Assembly: GCA_964434775.1 (NCBI GenBank)
Contig: CAYSWH010000005.1
Coordinates: forward strand, 1 to 64,000
Length of the DNA stretch: 64,000 nt
Reading direction: 5' to 3'
Source of the DNA: CAYSWH01 sp964434775
Lineage (GTDB): Bacteria; Patescibacteriota; JACMRA01
Positions within the stretch are counted from its first letter, which is position 1; every line of letters begins with the position of its first letter. The position numbers were made by a program, and so were the translations under genes. Of the stretch, positions 7,020 to 14,164 are shown one piece after another. Below the pieces are notes generated by a model. The model did no database searches. It was not told the DNA's origin and saw only the letters and a list, made by a program, of their open reading frames with translations.

Positions 7020-9034
7020 GCACCGAATCAGCAGCTGTAGAGCAACAAGTTGGTCCTAGTGCTGAAGATTGGGAGCAAGGGGTGGTTAACGGAGAATTTC
7101 CAGCATCAACTGAGCAGTTGAGAGAATTATTCAATCAGACTGTTGCCAAAGAGCAACAAGCATATACTAGGGAAAGTAATAATGTTTCTGCAGCAACTCT
7201 TGAATCTATGGAGGTTAAGGGTCTTACTCCTGAACAAATAAATCAAATCGCCTATGGATTAAATCAAATGAATGCTGAACTAGATGATGAAGCTCAGCAG
7301 ATTGCTGAGGAGACTCAAGAACAGATTGAGGCGGTTGTTGGAGGGGTGGGAGAGAAAGAGATTACCCCAACTTCCATTTTAGAAGATCCAGATTACTTAG
7401 TTCTAGCTGGCTCTGCAAGTAAAAGTGCTGCCCTAGCTAACGCTAATCCAATAGTTGGAGCCAACAGTCATCGAGACGTCATGATTAGAGAAAGAGTTGA
7501 ACACGTTGGTGCCTTACAAGAATTTGCAAAAACTCACCATGACAAAGTTCAGCAATATCTATCTCGCCTTGATGTAGCAACAGGTGAAGAGAAAATTGTG
7601 TTAGAAGAGCTAGTTCGTGCGATTCAACTAGGTAAAGAAAAAGAGGCTAGAATGGCTGCCAATGAAAAAGCTGAGAGAAAACGAAAAGAGCGTGAATCAA
7701 CAAGACTAGAGTATAACGAAATCTTCAAAAGTTTCATGAATGATCCGGTTGATGGTCTAAACGCTCGAATCTGGCGAGGTGTGCCTAGAGAAGAAAGTTT
7801 GACTGGTCATCAATATGATGAGAAAAAGGCGATTATATACCCACAAATGATTAGGGAATTCGCTCAGAAGCATCCTGATGTTTGGGCAAAATATCAAGGG
7901 CAAATGGGTGGTGACTCGTTTGTAGTTCAGGCCATGGGAGGTCAACCCAACGTACCAATATTTGGGTCATATGGTTCTACCCCTTCTTTGCAAAGATTGC
8001 AAAACTTACACCAGAGGCAGTCAGAGCAAACTGGAGATACTCAGGCAGATACGTCAACAAAATTAGAAAGAGGCGTAACTCAGGATGCTCAATTTCTCCT
8101 TGGTTTTATCGAAACCTTTGTGACACAAATGGACGTTCAAACTCAGTCACTCAGCATTGATGTCTTAAATGGAGTTCGCAATTCTGCACAAATACCAACA
8201 AACCTCAAAACAGAATTACTTAGTCATTTTGACCAGGAAGGTGGACTCCAAACTTCGCCTGAACAAGTCTCAATGACCGTTTCCAAAATCAAAGAACAAC
8301 TTCAATCTGGCTCACCATCCATAACAACAGCAACTCAATCGATGGAACCTCAAACGCCGGAAAGAGTACATCCTCCTGGACAGACTCAGTCAGGTTTTAC
8401 TCAAGCCATGGCTGAGGTTCCAGGTGGTGGAGCAGTTGAACCCACAGGCCAACAACAACAAGGTCCTGAATCCAGATTAAGTCAACCTGAGCAAGTGGTT
8501 GTACAAAAACTAAAAGAGTGTGGATTGGAGGTTTTGGTAGATGAAGATAGATCAAACTTAGACTTCCCAAGAGTTATTCTTGTCAATAATCAAACAGAAA
8601 CAGGTCAGGAGAAAGAACCTACGATTAGGATTTATAGAGGTATTAATAATATTACGCAAGCAACAGGTCAGATACCATATGCCATGAGAGCAATGGAAGA
8701 GTTTGGAAAAGTCAAGGAGATTCCTGAAGTTGAATCGCTGGTTAATGAACTAGCCAATAATCCCACTTACGAAAATCTGATGAAATATTTTGAAGCCATA
8801 AAACCCCACTTAAACGAGAATCAGGTTGCAAACATGGAAAGAGATATTGAGAAGGTGGAAAATTACTTGATACAAGGATATAGTGTCCGACAGTCTTTGA
8901 TTGACTTGCAAACACGCCGAATGGGAGGTGTGGCCGACATTGGGATTGCACCATACATTTCTGCCAGTACAGATCTAAATGAGGCGGCTGGATATGGAAG
9001 CCGATGTACTAGTTATAGATATACCAATTTCTAA
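7016..9034 (+). CDS. Large accessory protein, N-terminal part; ends in an interrupted ADP-ribosyltransferase-like domain
   Basis: This 672-aa reading frame is mostly helical, Gln/Glu-rich and low-complexity, with a Pro/Gln-rich linker at roughly residues 435-490 and no signal peptide. Near the end, TIRIYRGINN (Arg541) and PYISASTDLNEAAGYG (around residue 649) resemble the Arg and Ser-Thr-Ser elements of R-S-E type ADP-ribosyltransferases. The final residues SRCTSYRYTNF are out of character. The natural continuation ADVLVIDIPISNL is found in the +1 frame of the next ORF, so a frameshift near 8995 splits one ~1080-aa protein. The ART assignment is inference from motif spacing. Confidence 0.6.
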   Translation: MSTESAAVEQQVGPSAEDWEQGVVNGEFPASTEQLRELFNQTVAKEQQAYTRESNNVSAATLESMEVKGLTPEQINQIAYGLNQMNAELDDEAQQIAEETQEQIEAVVGGVGEKEITPTSILEDPDYLVLAGSASKSAALANANPIVGANSHRDVMIRERVEHVGALQEFAKTHHDKVQQYLSRLDVATGEEKIVLEELVRAIQLGKEKEARMAANEKAERKRKERESTRLEYNEIFKSFMNDPVDGLNARIWRGVPREESLTGHQYDEKKAIIYPQMIREFAQKHPDVWAKYQGQMGGDSFVVQAMGGQPNVPIFGSYGSTPSLQRLQNLHQRQSEQTGDTQADTSTKLERGVTQDAQFLLGFIETFVTQMDVQTQSLSIDVLNGVRNSAQIPTNLKTELLSHFDQEGGLQTSPEQVSMTVSKIKEQLQSGSPSITTATQSMEPQTPERVHPPGQTQSGFTQAMAEVPGGGAVEPTGQQQQGPESRLSQPEQVVVQKLKECGLEVLVDEDRSNLDFPRVILVNNQTETGQEKEPTIRIYRGINNITQATGQIPYAMRAMEEFGKVKEIPEVESLVNELANNPTYENLMKYFEAIKPHLNENQVANMERDIEKVENYLIQGYSVRQSLIDLQTRRMGGVADIGIAPYISASTDLNEAAGYGSRCTSYRYTNF

Positions 9035-10232
9035 TCTTGAAGGAGCTAGAACTGCTGAAGAAATTCAGCGAGGAGTGGAGGTAATGATTAAAGGAAAATT
9101 GGATCCAAAGTATATTACCGCTGTTATACCAGCCCCGCCTAAGGTTAGTCAAGAAAATAGGAAACCTGAAGTTAAAGCAAATTTACAGGCAGCTATCCAA
9201 AGAGTTAACACACTTACCGGAAAAGATGGACTTCCCAGTCAGGAACTATCTGAGCAATTACCCCAAAGACAAGAGGCTCAACGCCAGTTCGATTCGGAGC
9301 GTATTGCAGGCGAGGCCGAACAAATTCTAGAAACTCGAGCACTGAAGTTGGTTGAAAGGTTCACCAGACTAGACCCTAGGTTGAATATTGATTTAGACTA
9401 CGAACGCCAGGTAGCAGCCCATAAAAATCTAGATATATATACCCATATCAAACAAATAGTCTATGACCACTATGCCAATCATTTTGTCATGCTAAGGCGT
9501 TATGATGATAGTTTCGATCGAAATAGTGTTGACGAGTCAATGCTAATAGAAATGAATAGAACGTTAAAAAATATGGAAGATAGAATACCACTGGACAGAA
9601 TACCACTAGATTATCCAGATCGATACTCTGGTAATCGAGAAACTCATCGAATTTATAAAGAGCAAGCTAGGCAAGCAATAGTTAATATTTTAAATAATTT
9701 TCACAATCAAACCTTTTTAAAAAGTCCTGAATTTGCTCAATATGCACAGATCATTAAAAACAGTGAAGACGTCCCTGCAGTTCTAAAAGCTAAGCTTAGT
9801 AACAGAAGAACTCAAAACTCAGAGGCTCTACAAATTTTACAAATGGCGATGAAGTATGTGGTGGATGATTTTACTACTGAAAGCACACTTACATTTAGCA
9901 ATCAACTCGAAGTCGCCCGAATAGGAGTAGATTTTAACTCAACAGTCTACGATTTTCCAGGGCAAAATACAAGTCATCTAGATTTAGCCGTTGCAGAGTT
10001 AAGAATATACTCGGAAAAATACTCTCCAGTTAACGCAAAGGCTGCTTGCTCTTTATTGGCAGCGGCAGCAATGTCAGAACAAGGGTTAGTTGAACCTTCA
10101 AGGGTACAAGCATTGTGGAATAAGTTCAAGAATCCATCGATGATTGGAGGCGAACCATGGACTTCGGAAATAGAGGAAGTTATTGGAGAAATTGAGAGCC
10201 GAAATCCTTTTGGAGTAAATGTTGCCGACTAA
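8979..10232 (+). CDS. Continuation of the large accessory protein after the frameshift
   Basis: This frame overlaps the previous one by 56 bases and continues its fold: ADVLVIDIPISNLEGARTAEEI, then RGVEVMIKGKLDPKYITAV, where Glu34 (codon 9078-9080) sits where the catalytic Glu of ART domains is expected, before a PKYI strand. After it comes a helical ~350-residue region with no recognised domain (YDHYANHFVMLRRYDDSF and onward). The ATG at 8979 is probably not a true start. The piece is either the second half of a broken gene or is joined by a frameshift or sequence error. An Asp-Arg-Ile-Pro-Leu motif is tandemly repeated at about 9589-9611. Confidence 0.55.
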   Translation: MRRLDMEADVLVIDIPISNLEGARTAEEIQRGVEVMIKGKLDPKYITAVIPAPPKVSQENRKPEVKANLQAAIQRVNTLTGKDGLPSQELSEQLPQRQEAQRQFDSERIAGEAEQILETRALKLVERFTRLDPRLNIDLDYERQVAAHKNLDIYTHIKQIVYDHYANHFVMLRRYDDSFDRNSVDESMLIEMNRTLKNMEDRIPLDRIPLDYPDRYSGNRETHRIYKEQARQAIVNILNNFHNQTFLKSPEFAQYAQIIKNSEDVPAVLKAKLSNRRTQNSEALQILQMAMKYVVDDFTTESTLTFSNQLEVARIGVDFNSTVYDFPGQNTSHLDLAVAELRIYSEKYSPVNAKAACSLLAAAAMSEQGLVEPSRVQALWNKFKNPSMIGGEPWTSEIEEVIGEIESRNPFGVNVAD

Positions 10233-10506
10233 GTTGCATCATAAAAATTTTAATCTTCAACCTTGAGGACTTTCAAACCCCAGCAACACCTAGGGTTTTC
10301 GGCGTGGGTCTAGTTTATCAGTTTCTCTAGGCCAAAAGAAAACACAAAAGGGAGAATTATAGTCAACACAAACTTGGACAGTCCCCTTCCAAGGAGGTGG
10401 CTTGCCGTAGGGAATTTGGGGTATTGAATTACGAAAGAATGTCTAGGTTTAGTAAGGCTTGGCTATATCTCACAGCAATATTTTTACAAAGGGTTTTCCC
10501 GAAAAA
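10233..10506. other. Non-coding stretch before the duplicated ATPase remnant
   Basis: There is no ORF worth calling. A short palindromic motif CCCCTTCCAAGGAGG occurs at about 10382. From about 10438, the words GTCTAGGTTTA and GGCTATATCTCA match the right end of the dispersed repeat found at 20323-20600 and 22741-22891. Together with the flanking pseudogenes this suggests recombined, decaying sequence. Confidence 0.5.
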
Positions 10507-10733
10507 AACAGTAATTTCACACAAAAACGTCTTCGTAGAAGCAATGTGATAAATGGGATTCACTGTCAACATAATTTAACCAAACAACGTAATTTTTGGT
10601 AAAATACTACAGTTGACCAGAGTAATTTGCATAAATTAGTATGTTTATCCAACGTAAATTGCAAAAATGTTACCCAAATTCCACTTTTGAGATTGTAAGC
10701 TCCGATAACTGGCTAGATTTTGTGAGTGGGTAG
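10507..10733 (+). pseudogene. Ghost copy of the DUF4143 ATPase: promoter region, first 9 and last ~20 codons joined in frame
   Basis: 10507-10668 repeats 5350-5509. At 10641 an ATG begins MFIQRKLQK, identical to the start of the ATPase at 5483. It then jumps directly to CYPNSTFEIVSSDNWLDFVSG, the last residues of that ATPase, and stops at 10731-10733. About 347 codons are missing, yet the frame is kept, leaving a 30-codon mini-ORF. A short A-run at both deletion ends may be the microhomology. It is most likely a decayed duplicate; a functional microprotein cannot be excluded. Confidence 0.85.
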
Positions 10734-10767
10734 AATTTATACAGACGTAATGGTTGTATATTTTAGC

Positions 10768-11388
10768 TCATGAAATAATGAGTTCCATCAAAACCTTTAT
10801 CCCAAATAAAATCAAAAAGATTCCACCTAGTCGAGTGATTAGAGTAATGTGCTTTGGCAGAAGTTTACTTTTAAAACTAGCAGTGATAGTTGTTAAAATA
10901 AGCCACCATACTACCGAACCCAAAAATACTCCTAGCACAACAATTGCACCCGACCAAAAGTCCGGTTTTTCCGTGCTAATTCCCACACCCAAGAAAATTG
11001 TGGCAAAAGCCAGAATGGTTGTGGGACTGCTGAGCGTGAGAAGGTAAATTTTTACAAGATCAAATATTTCCGATTTAGATTCAAGCTCTTTAGCTTCCTT
11101 TTCAGTTTTATCTTTGAAAAAAGTATAACCCAGATAGATGATAAAAATACCTCCAAACAATTTGAGTGGAAATTCGTAACTAAGCAAAAACCGACTAATC
11201 GTAGTTAGACCTAGTGTAGCCACGAGTCCATATGTAGCGTCAGCTAAGGCAATGGACACCCCACTTAATAACCCAACTAACCAACTTCGAGACAAGGTTT
11301 TTTCGATACACATAAGAGCCATAGGACCAATAGGCATGGCGATGGAAAAACCGATAATAAAACCATGGATTAAAACATCGTAAGACAT
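10768..11388 (-). CDS. LysE/RhtB-family amino-acid exporter
   Basis: This ~206-aa polytopic membrane protein has about six transmembrane segments. The family signature is near the N-terminus: FSIAMPIGPMALMCIEKTL, corresponding to the G-x-x-x-PGP/PxGP motif of LysE transporters. FPLKLFGGIFIIYLGYTFF is the conserved third segment. The family exports lysine, arginine, threonine or similar amino acids. I chose ATG 11388 because the TTG at 11424 lies inside a terminator hairpin. A decayed copy of the C-terminal part sits at 20601-20712. Confidence 0.88.
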   Translation of the reverse strand: MSYDVLIHGFIIGFSIAMPIGPMALMCIEKTLSRSWLVGLLSGVSIALADATYGLVATLGLTTISRFLLSYEFPLKLFGGIFIIYLGYTFFKDKTEKEAKELESKSEIFDLVKIYLLTLSSPTTILAFATIFLGVGISTEKPDFWSGAIVVLGVFLGSVVWWLILTTITASFKSKLLPKHITLITRLGGIFLILFGIKVLMELIIS

Positions 11389-11410
11389 AATACAAAAAAA
11401 ATTAGACATG

Positions 11411-11433
11411 AAAAAATCCCCCAAATTGGGGGA
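11411..11433 (-). terminator. Intrinsic terminator in the leader of the LysE-type exporter gene
   Basis: On the minus strand a stem TCCCCC-aattt-GGGGGA (11433-11417) is followed directly by six T residues (11416-11411). It is oriented with the exporter gene and stops 22 bases before its ATG. It would therefore end transcripts before the gene unless it is prevented from folding. This suggests attenuation control of export; the sensor is not identified. Confidence 0.75.
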
Positions 11434-11981
11434 GCTGATGAAAACAGAAGTGAAATGCGACTTAACTACACCAAAACTCTACCCCGGCAAATCCGAGAAA
11501 GATCATTTTGGTTATTAAATAGTTTGATTGTTGAAAACATAATACTTCTTAGGAAGAAGAAATAACATATTATGAGAGTATGGTCAATTAAATGTACCCG
11601 TCCACCACTCTTGGCACAATGGGTAGTGTTGATTTGCTTTATCAAACAAATCTTAGCGGAAGTCTCTGCTTTCCATTTTCCAAGAAAATGAATTTCAATT
11701 TGCAACACAGCCCTTGCAGTTCCAAGATAGTGCAAAATTGAGAATGCAAAATGCAAAAAATTTCCTTCTCGAGAGATAGACACCAAAGGTAGACGGAGTG
11801 TTTTTTCTCCTTAAATTAAAATTGTAAAATTCGGAGAGTCCATCACGGATCACCATTGCCAAACCCGACAAGCAGTAGAGGAGGGCTGGCCGTTCCATTG
11901 GTGGAAAAACATCAGGATCAAAAATTCGTAGTCTCCGCTTTCGCCCTGGTAGAGTGGGTGTTTGGGGTTTAGAATCTAAAC
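11434..11981. other. Leader and intergenic region without a convincing gene
   Basis: On the minus strand a 14-codon ORF (11506-11462, MIFLGFAGVEFWCS) lies just upstream of the LysE leader terminator. It could be a leader peptide, but its composition is not enriched in any plausible exported amino acid. Longer minus-strand frames at about 11466-11898 have unnatural composition and are not called. The right part carries the ~90-bp repeat starting at 11875. Confidence 0.4.
11875..11968 (+). repeat. REP-associated ~90-bp repeat, copy 1
   Basis: Begins with GTAG at 11875 and an imperfect hairpin, then TTCCATTGGTGGAAA, ACATCAGGAT and a GTGGGTGTxTGGG end. The same order of words occurs at 14062-14160, immediately upstream of the RAYT gene. 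The two copies flank the region containing the second DUF4143 ATPase and the RAYT. Confidence 0.75.
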
Positions 11982-12030
11982 TTGACTAAATTAACAGTAG
12001 CTGTTAGAATATTTAACATAAGTTGTTAAA
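11982..12030 (+). promoter_or_regulatory. Promoter with two TTAACA-type palindromes
   Basis: The -35 box TTGACT (11982-11987) and -10 box TAGAAT (12005-12010) are separated by exactly 17 bases. Two inverted repeats overlap the core promoter and the start region: TAACAG-tag-CTGTTA (11992-12006) and TTTAACA-taagt-TGTTAAA (12012-12030). They share a TTAACA half-site, as expected for one dimeric repressor bound twice. The leader is very short, with the start codon at 12039. The regulator is unknown; autoregulation through the ATPase's winged-helix region is possible. Confidence 0.65.
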
Positions 12031-12038
12031 ATTAGTAT

Positions 12039-13277
12039 ATGAGTCAAAATTTAGCTAGAAATATAAATGAAGATTTAATCTTGAATATCCAAAACACTCC
12101 TGTCACTCTTCTCAATGGAGTGCGTCAAAGTGGTAAAAGCACCCTTTTAAAAGAACTGCAAAAACAAAAAATTGTAAGTGAATATATCACTTTAGATAGC
12201 CTGGAAACTCAAGCTCTACTTTCAGAATCTCCAGAAAAATATTTAGAAAGTCTGCCAACTGGAACTGCTATTGATGAAATCCAAAGGATGCCAGAGGTTT
12301 TTTTAAGCATCAAAAAAGTAGTAGATGAAAACCGCATGCCTGGCAGGTTTATTTTGAGTGGTTCTGCAAATGTTTTAGCTCTACCAAAACTGGCTGACTC
12401 TTTAGCTGGACGGATGCAGATCAATACTCTTTACCCTCTATCTTCTGGTGAAAAAAATGGAATTAAAGAAAACTTTATCGACTGGGCTTTTAATTCAAGT
12501 TCAACTTTAAAAAGGGAAAAATCTGAAAAATTAGATTGGGAGGAAATGGTTTTAAATACTGGGTTCCCTGAAACTTATAAATCTAGTGGAACGGTTTTAG
12601 AAAATTGGTATCAAGCCTTTGAAACTACTTTGATTCAAAAAGATATAAGAGAATTAAGCGACATTGAAAAACTTGGCTATATTCCTAAACTTTTGAGGTT
12701 AACTGCTGGCAGAGTGGCTTCTACGGTTAGTTATTCTGATCTAGCTAGAAGTCTTGAAATCTCCAATATGTCGGTCAAAAGATATTTAGAACTTTTAAAG
12801 GCTCTTTATTTAATTTTGGAAGTACCTGCTTGGAGTGGTAGTTATACCAAAAGACTGACTAAATCACCAAAGATTTTCTTTTTAGATAACGGGTTTTTGG
12901 GTTATCAACTAGGTTTAGATAAAAATTATTTATTAAAAAACAGGGAAGTTTTTGGTAAAATGCTAGAAAACCTGATAGCTACGGAGTTAATTAAACAAGT
13001 CTCTTGGAGCGATGCCAGACCAAAAATTTATCATTTCAGAGAAGTTTCTGGGGAAGAAATTGATTTGATTTTGGAAAACAGACGAGGTGAAATTGTAGCC
13101 ATTGAAGTAAAATCTAGTAATAGAATCAAACCAGAATATTTAAAAAACTTAAATAAATTTAAAGAAAAAATGGGGAATAAGGTTATCAAATATATTTTGG
13201 TTTATACTGGAGATCAGGTGGAAGTAGTCGGAGATACTTTGGTTTTGCCAGCCCAGAAGTTGTTTGAGAAATTTTAG
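12039..13277 (+). CDS. AAA ATPase with DUF4143 domain (second, divergent copy)
   Basis: This 412-aa protein has Walker A LNGVRQSGKSTLL (about residues 28-40), Walker B TAIDEIQRMPE, sensor GRFILSGSANVLAL and a central winged-helix-like segment (SYSDLARSLEISNMSVKRYLELL). The C-terminal DUF4143 domain has EVSGEEIDLILENRRGEIVAIEVKSS, an E-x-D...E-x-K pattern close to PD-(D/E)xK nucleases. It is only distantly related to the copy at 5483, so it is not part of that duplication. It has its own promoter with palindromes. Confidence 0.9.
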   Translation: MSQNLARNINEDLILNIQNTPVTLLNGVRQSGKSTLLKELQKQKIVSEYITLDSLETQALLSESPEKYLESLPTGTAIDEIQRMPEVFLSIKKVVDENRMPGRFILSGSANVLALPKLADSLAGRMQINTLYPLSSGEKNGIKENFIDWAFNSSSTLKREKSEKLDWEEMVLNTGFPETYKSSGTVLENWYQAFETTLIQKDIRELSDIEKLGYIPKLLRLTAGRVASTVSYSDLARSLEISNMSVKRYLELLKALYLILEVPAWSGSYTKRLTKSPKIFFLDNGFLGYQLGLDKNYLLKNREVFGKMLENLIATELIKQVSWSDARPKIYHFREVSGEEIDLILENRRGEIVAIEVKSSNRIKPEYLKNLNKFKEKMGNKVIKYILVYTGDQVEVVGDTLVLPAQKLFEKF

Positions 13278-13379
13278 TGTTTCAAATCACTTCTAAAAAA
13301 CTGCATGGGGTTTGGGGGTTTAGATTCCGTCAAGTTTATCCCAGTTTTGGTAGGTAAAATAATAACTTCACTTGCTCCT

Positions 13380-13988
13380 TCATTTTTTGAATATTTTTGA
13401 TTTAGGATTAAGTGAGTCCAAATGCCAATTTAGAGGATTATAAAAAATATATTCTCGAATCCGATCCAAATCTTCTTGATCTCGAATAATATGATCATGA
13501 AATGATTTTTGCCAGATTGTGTTATATTTTTGAATCAAAGTAGAGGCGATGCCCACATCGCCAACCGCTCCATTACCACCCACAACGCCAATTTCATTAC
13601 CACAAATAATCTCATCTTGTTTGATATAAAAAAGTGTCTTTTTCTTAAAAGCTTTTATAGTATTTCCTAAATTATTCTTATAATTATTAAATCCAATTAT
13701 TGCATGAAAATGATTTGGCATAATTACAAATTCATCCAAAATAATATCGTCATAAAATTTTAAACCATCCAACCAAGCTTTTTCTACATATTCCCCGATT
13801 ATTGTTTTTTGTGGTTGTGGGGTTTTTGATTCTTGTAAATATGGCGATGAGGGCATCGCCTCTACGATATGGGATAAAATTTGTTTTTTGTCTTGCACAC
13901 AAATCGTCACAAAATACCAATACCCGCCTTGATATAATTCTCTAAATGGTAATCGGTTTCGTTTTCGAATGAATTTTGGTTTTGGCAT
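13380..13988 (-). CDS. REP-associated tyrosine transposase (RAYT, IS200-like Y1 HUH)
   Basis: This 202-aa protein has the Y1 transposase features: N-terminal YWYFVTICVQDKK, HUH motif in VIMPNHFHAIIGF, and the catalytic-Tyr helix IREYIFYNPLNW. RAYTs bind GTAG-footed REP hairpins and are thought to move them by single-strand transposition. Two such hairpins stand immediately upstream (14012-14084). The gene itself contains two REP palindromes in frame: residues EAMPSSP come from 13843-13865, and GDVGIAST comes from 13540-13562. It is longer than minimal RAYTs partly because of these insertions. The intact motifs suggest the enzyme may still be active. Confidence 0.9.
   Translation of the reverse strand: MPKPKFIRKRNRLPFRELYQGGYWYFVTICVQDKKQILSHIVEAMPSSPYLQESKTPQPQKTIIGEYVEKAWLDGLKFYDDIILDEFVIMPNHFHAIIGFNNYKNNLGNTIKAFKKKTLFYIKQDEIICGNEIGVVGGNGAVGDVGIASTLIQKYNTIWQKSFHDHIIRDQEDLDRIREYIFYNPLNWHLDSLNPKSKIFKK
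13540..13562 (+). repeat. REP palindrome inside the RAYT gene
   Basis: GTAG foot (13540-13543) followed by AGGCGATG-ccca-CATCGCC. Same family as 13843-13865 and 18196-18218, with one loop difference and opposite orientation. It is translated in the RAYT as VGDVGIAST. Confidence 0.75.
13843..13865 (-). repeat. REP palindrome inside the RAYT gene (second)
   Basis: Stem GGCGATG-aggg-CATCGCC with the GTAG foot on the minus strand (CTAC at 13862-13865). A 26-base core including the flanks is identical to the copy at 18194-18219 in the MmeI-like gene. It encodes EAMPSSP in the RAYT. Confidence 0.82.
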
Positions 13989-14011
13989 TTTGTCGTAAGT
14001 TAATTTTTTGG

Positions 14012-14084
14012 TAGCGGAAGACCTCCTCTTCCATTTTGACCGTACAATTTTATATTCCGTAGTAGCGGAAGTCCCCTGACTTCC
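14012..14084 (+). repeat. REP hairpin pair upstream of the RAYT
   Basis: Hairpin 1: GTAG, then CGGAAG-acctcct-CTTCC, ending at 14032. Hairpin 2: GTAG (14062-14065), then CGGAAGT-cccctg-ACTTCC, ending at 14084. Both have the GTAG tetranucleotide at the 5' foot, known as the RAYT recognition hallmark. Being adjacent to the RAYT start, they look like its cognate REPs. Confidence 0.82.
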
Positions 14085-14160
14085 ATTGGTGGAAACACAT
14101 CAGGATTAAAAATTCCACCGTCTCCACTTTCGTCCAGGTAGGGTGGGTGTATGTTGGGTT
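14062..14160 (+). repeat. REP-associated ~90-bp repeat, copy 2
   Basis: Second copy of the unit at 11875-11968: REP hairpin, then TTCCATTGGTGGAAA, CATCAGGAT and GGGTGGGTGT. It fills the gap between the RAYT and the OLD nuclease gene. Confidence 0.75.
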
Positions 14161-14164
14161 ATTT

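Noticed and set aside
8979..9034. Programmed frameshift joining the two halves of the large accessory protein
   Set aside because: No slippery heptamer or downstream stimulator is evident in the overlap, so decay or sequence error is simpler, though not proven.
11466..11898. Two minus-strand ORFs between the exporter and the second ATPase
   Set aside because: Their composition is unlike proteins, they overlap each other, and they run over repeat and leader sequence.
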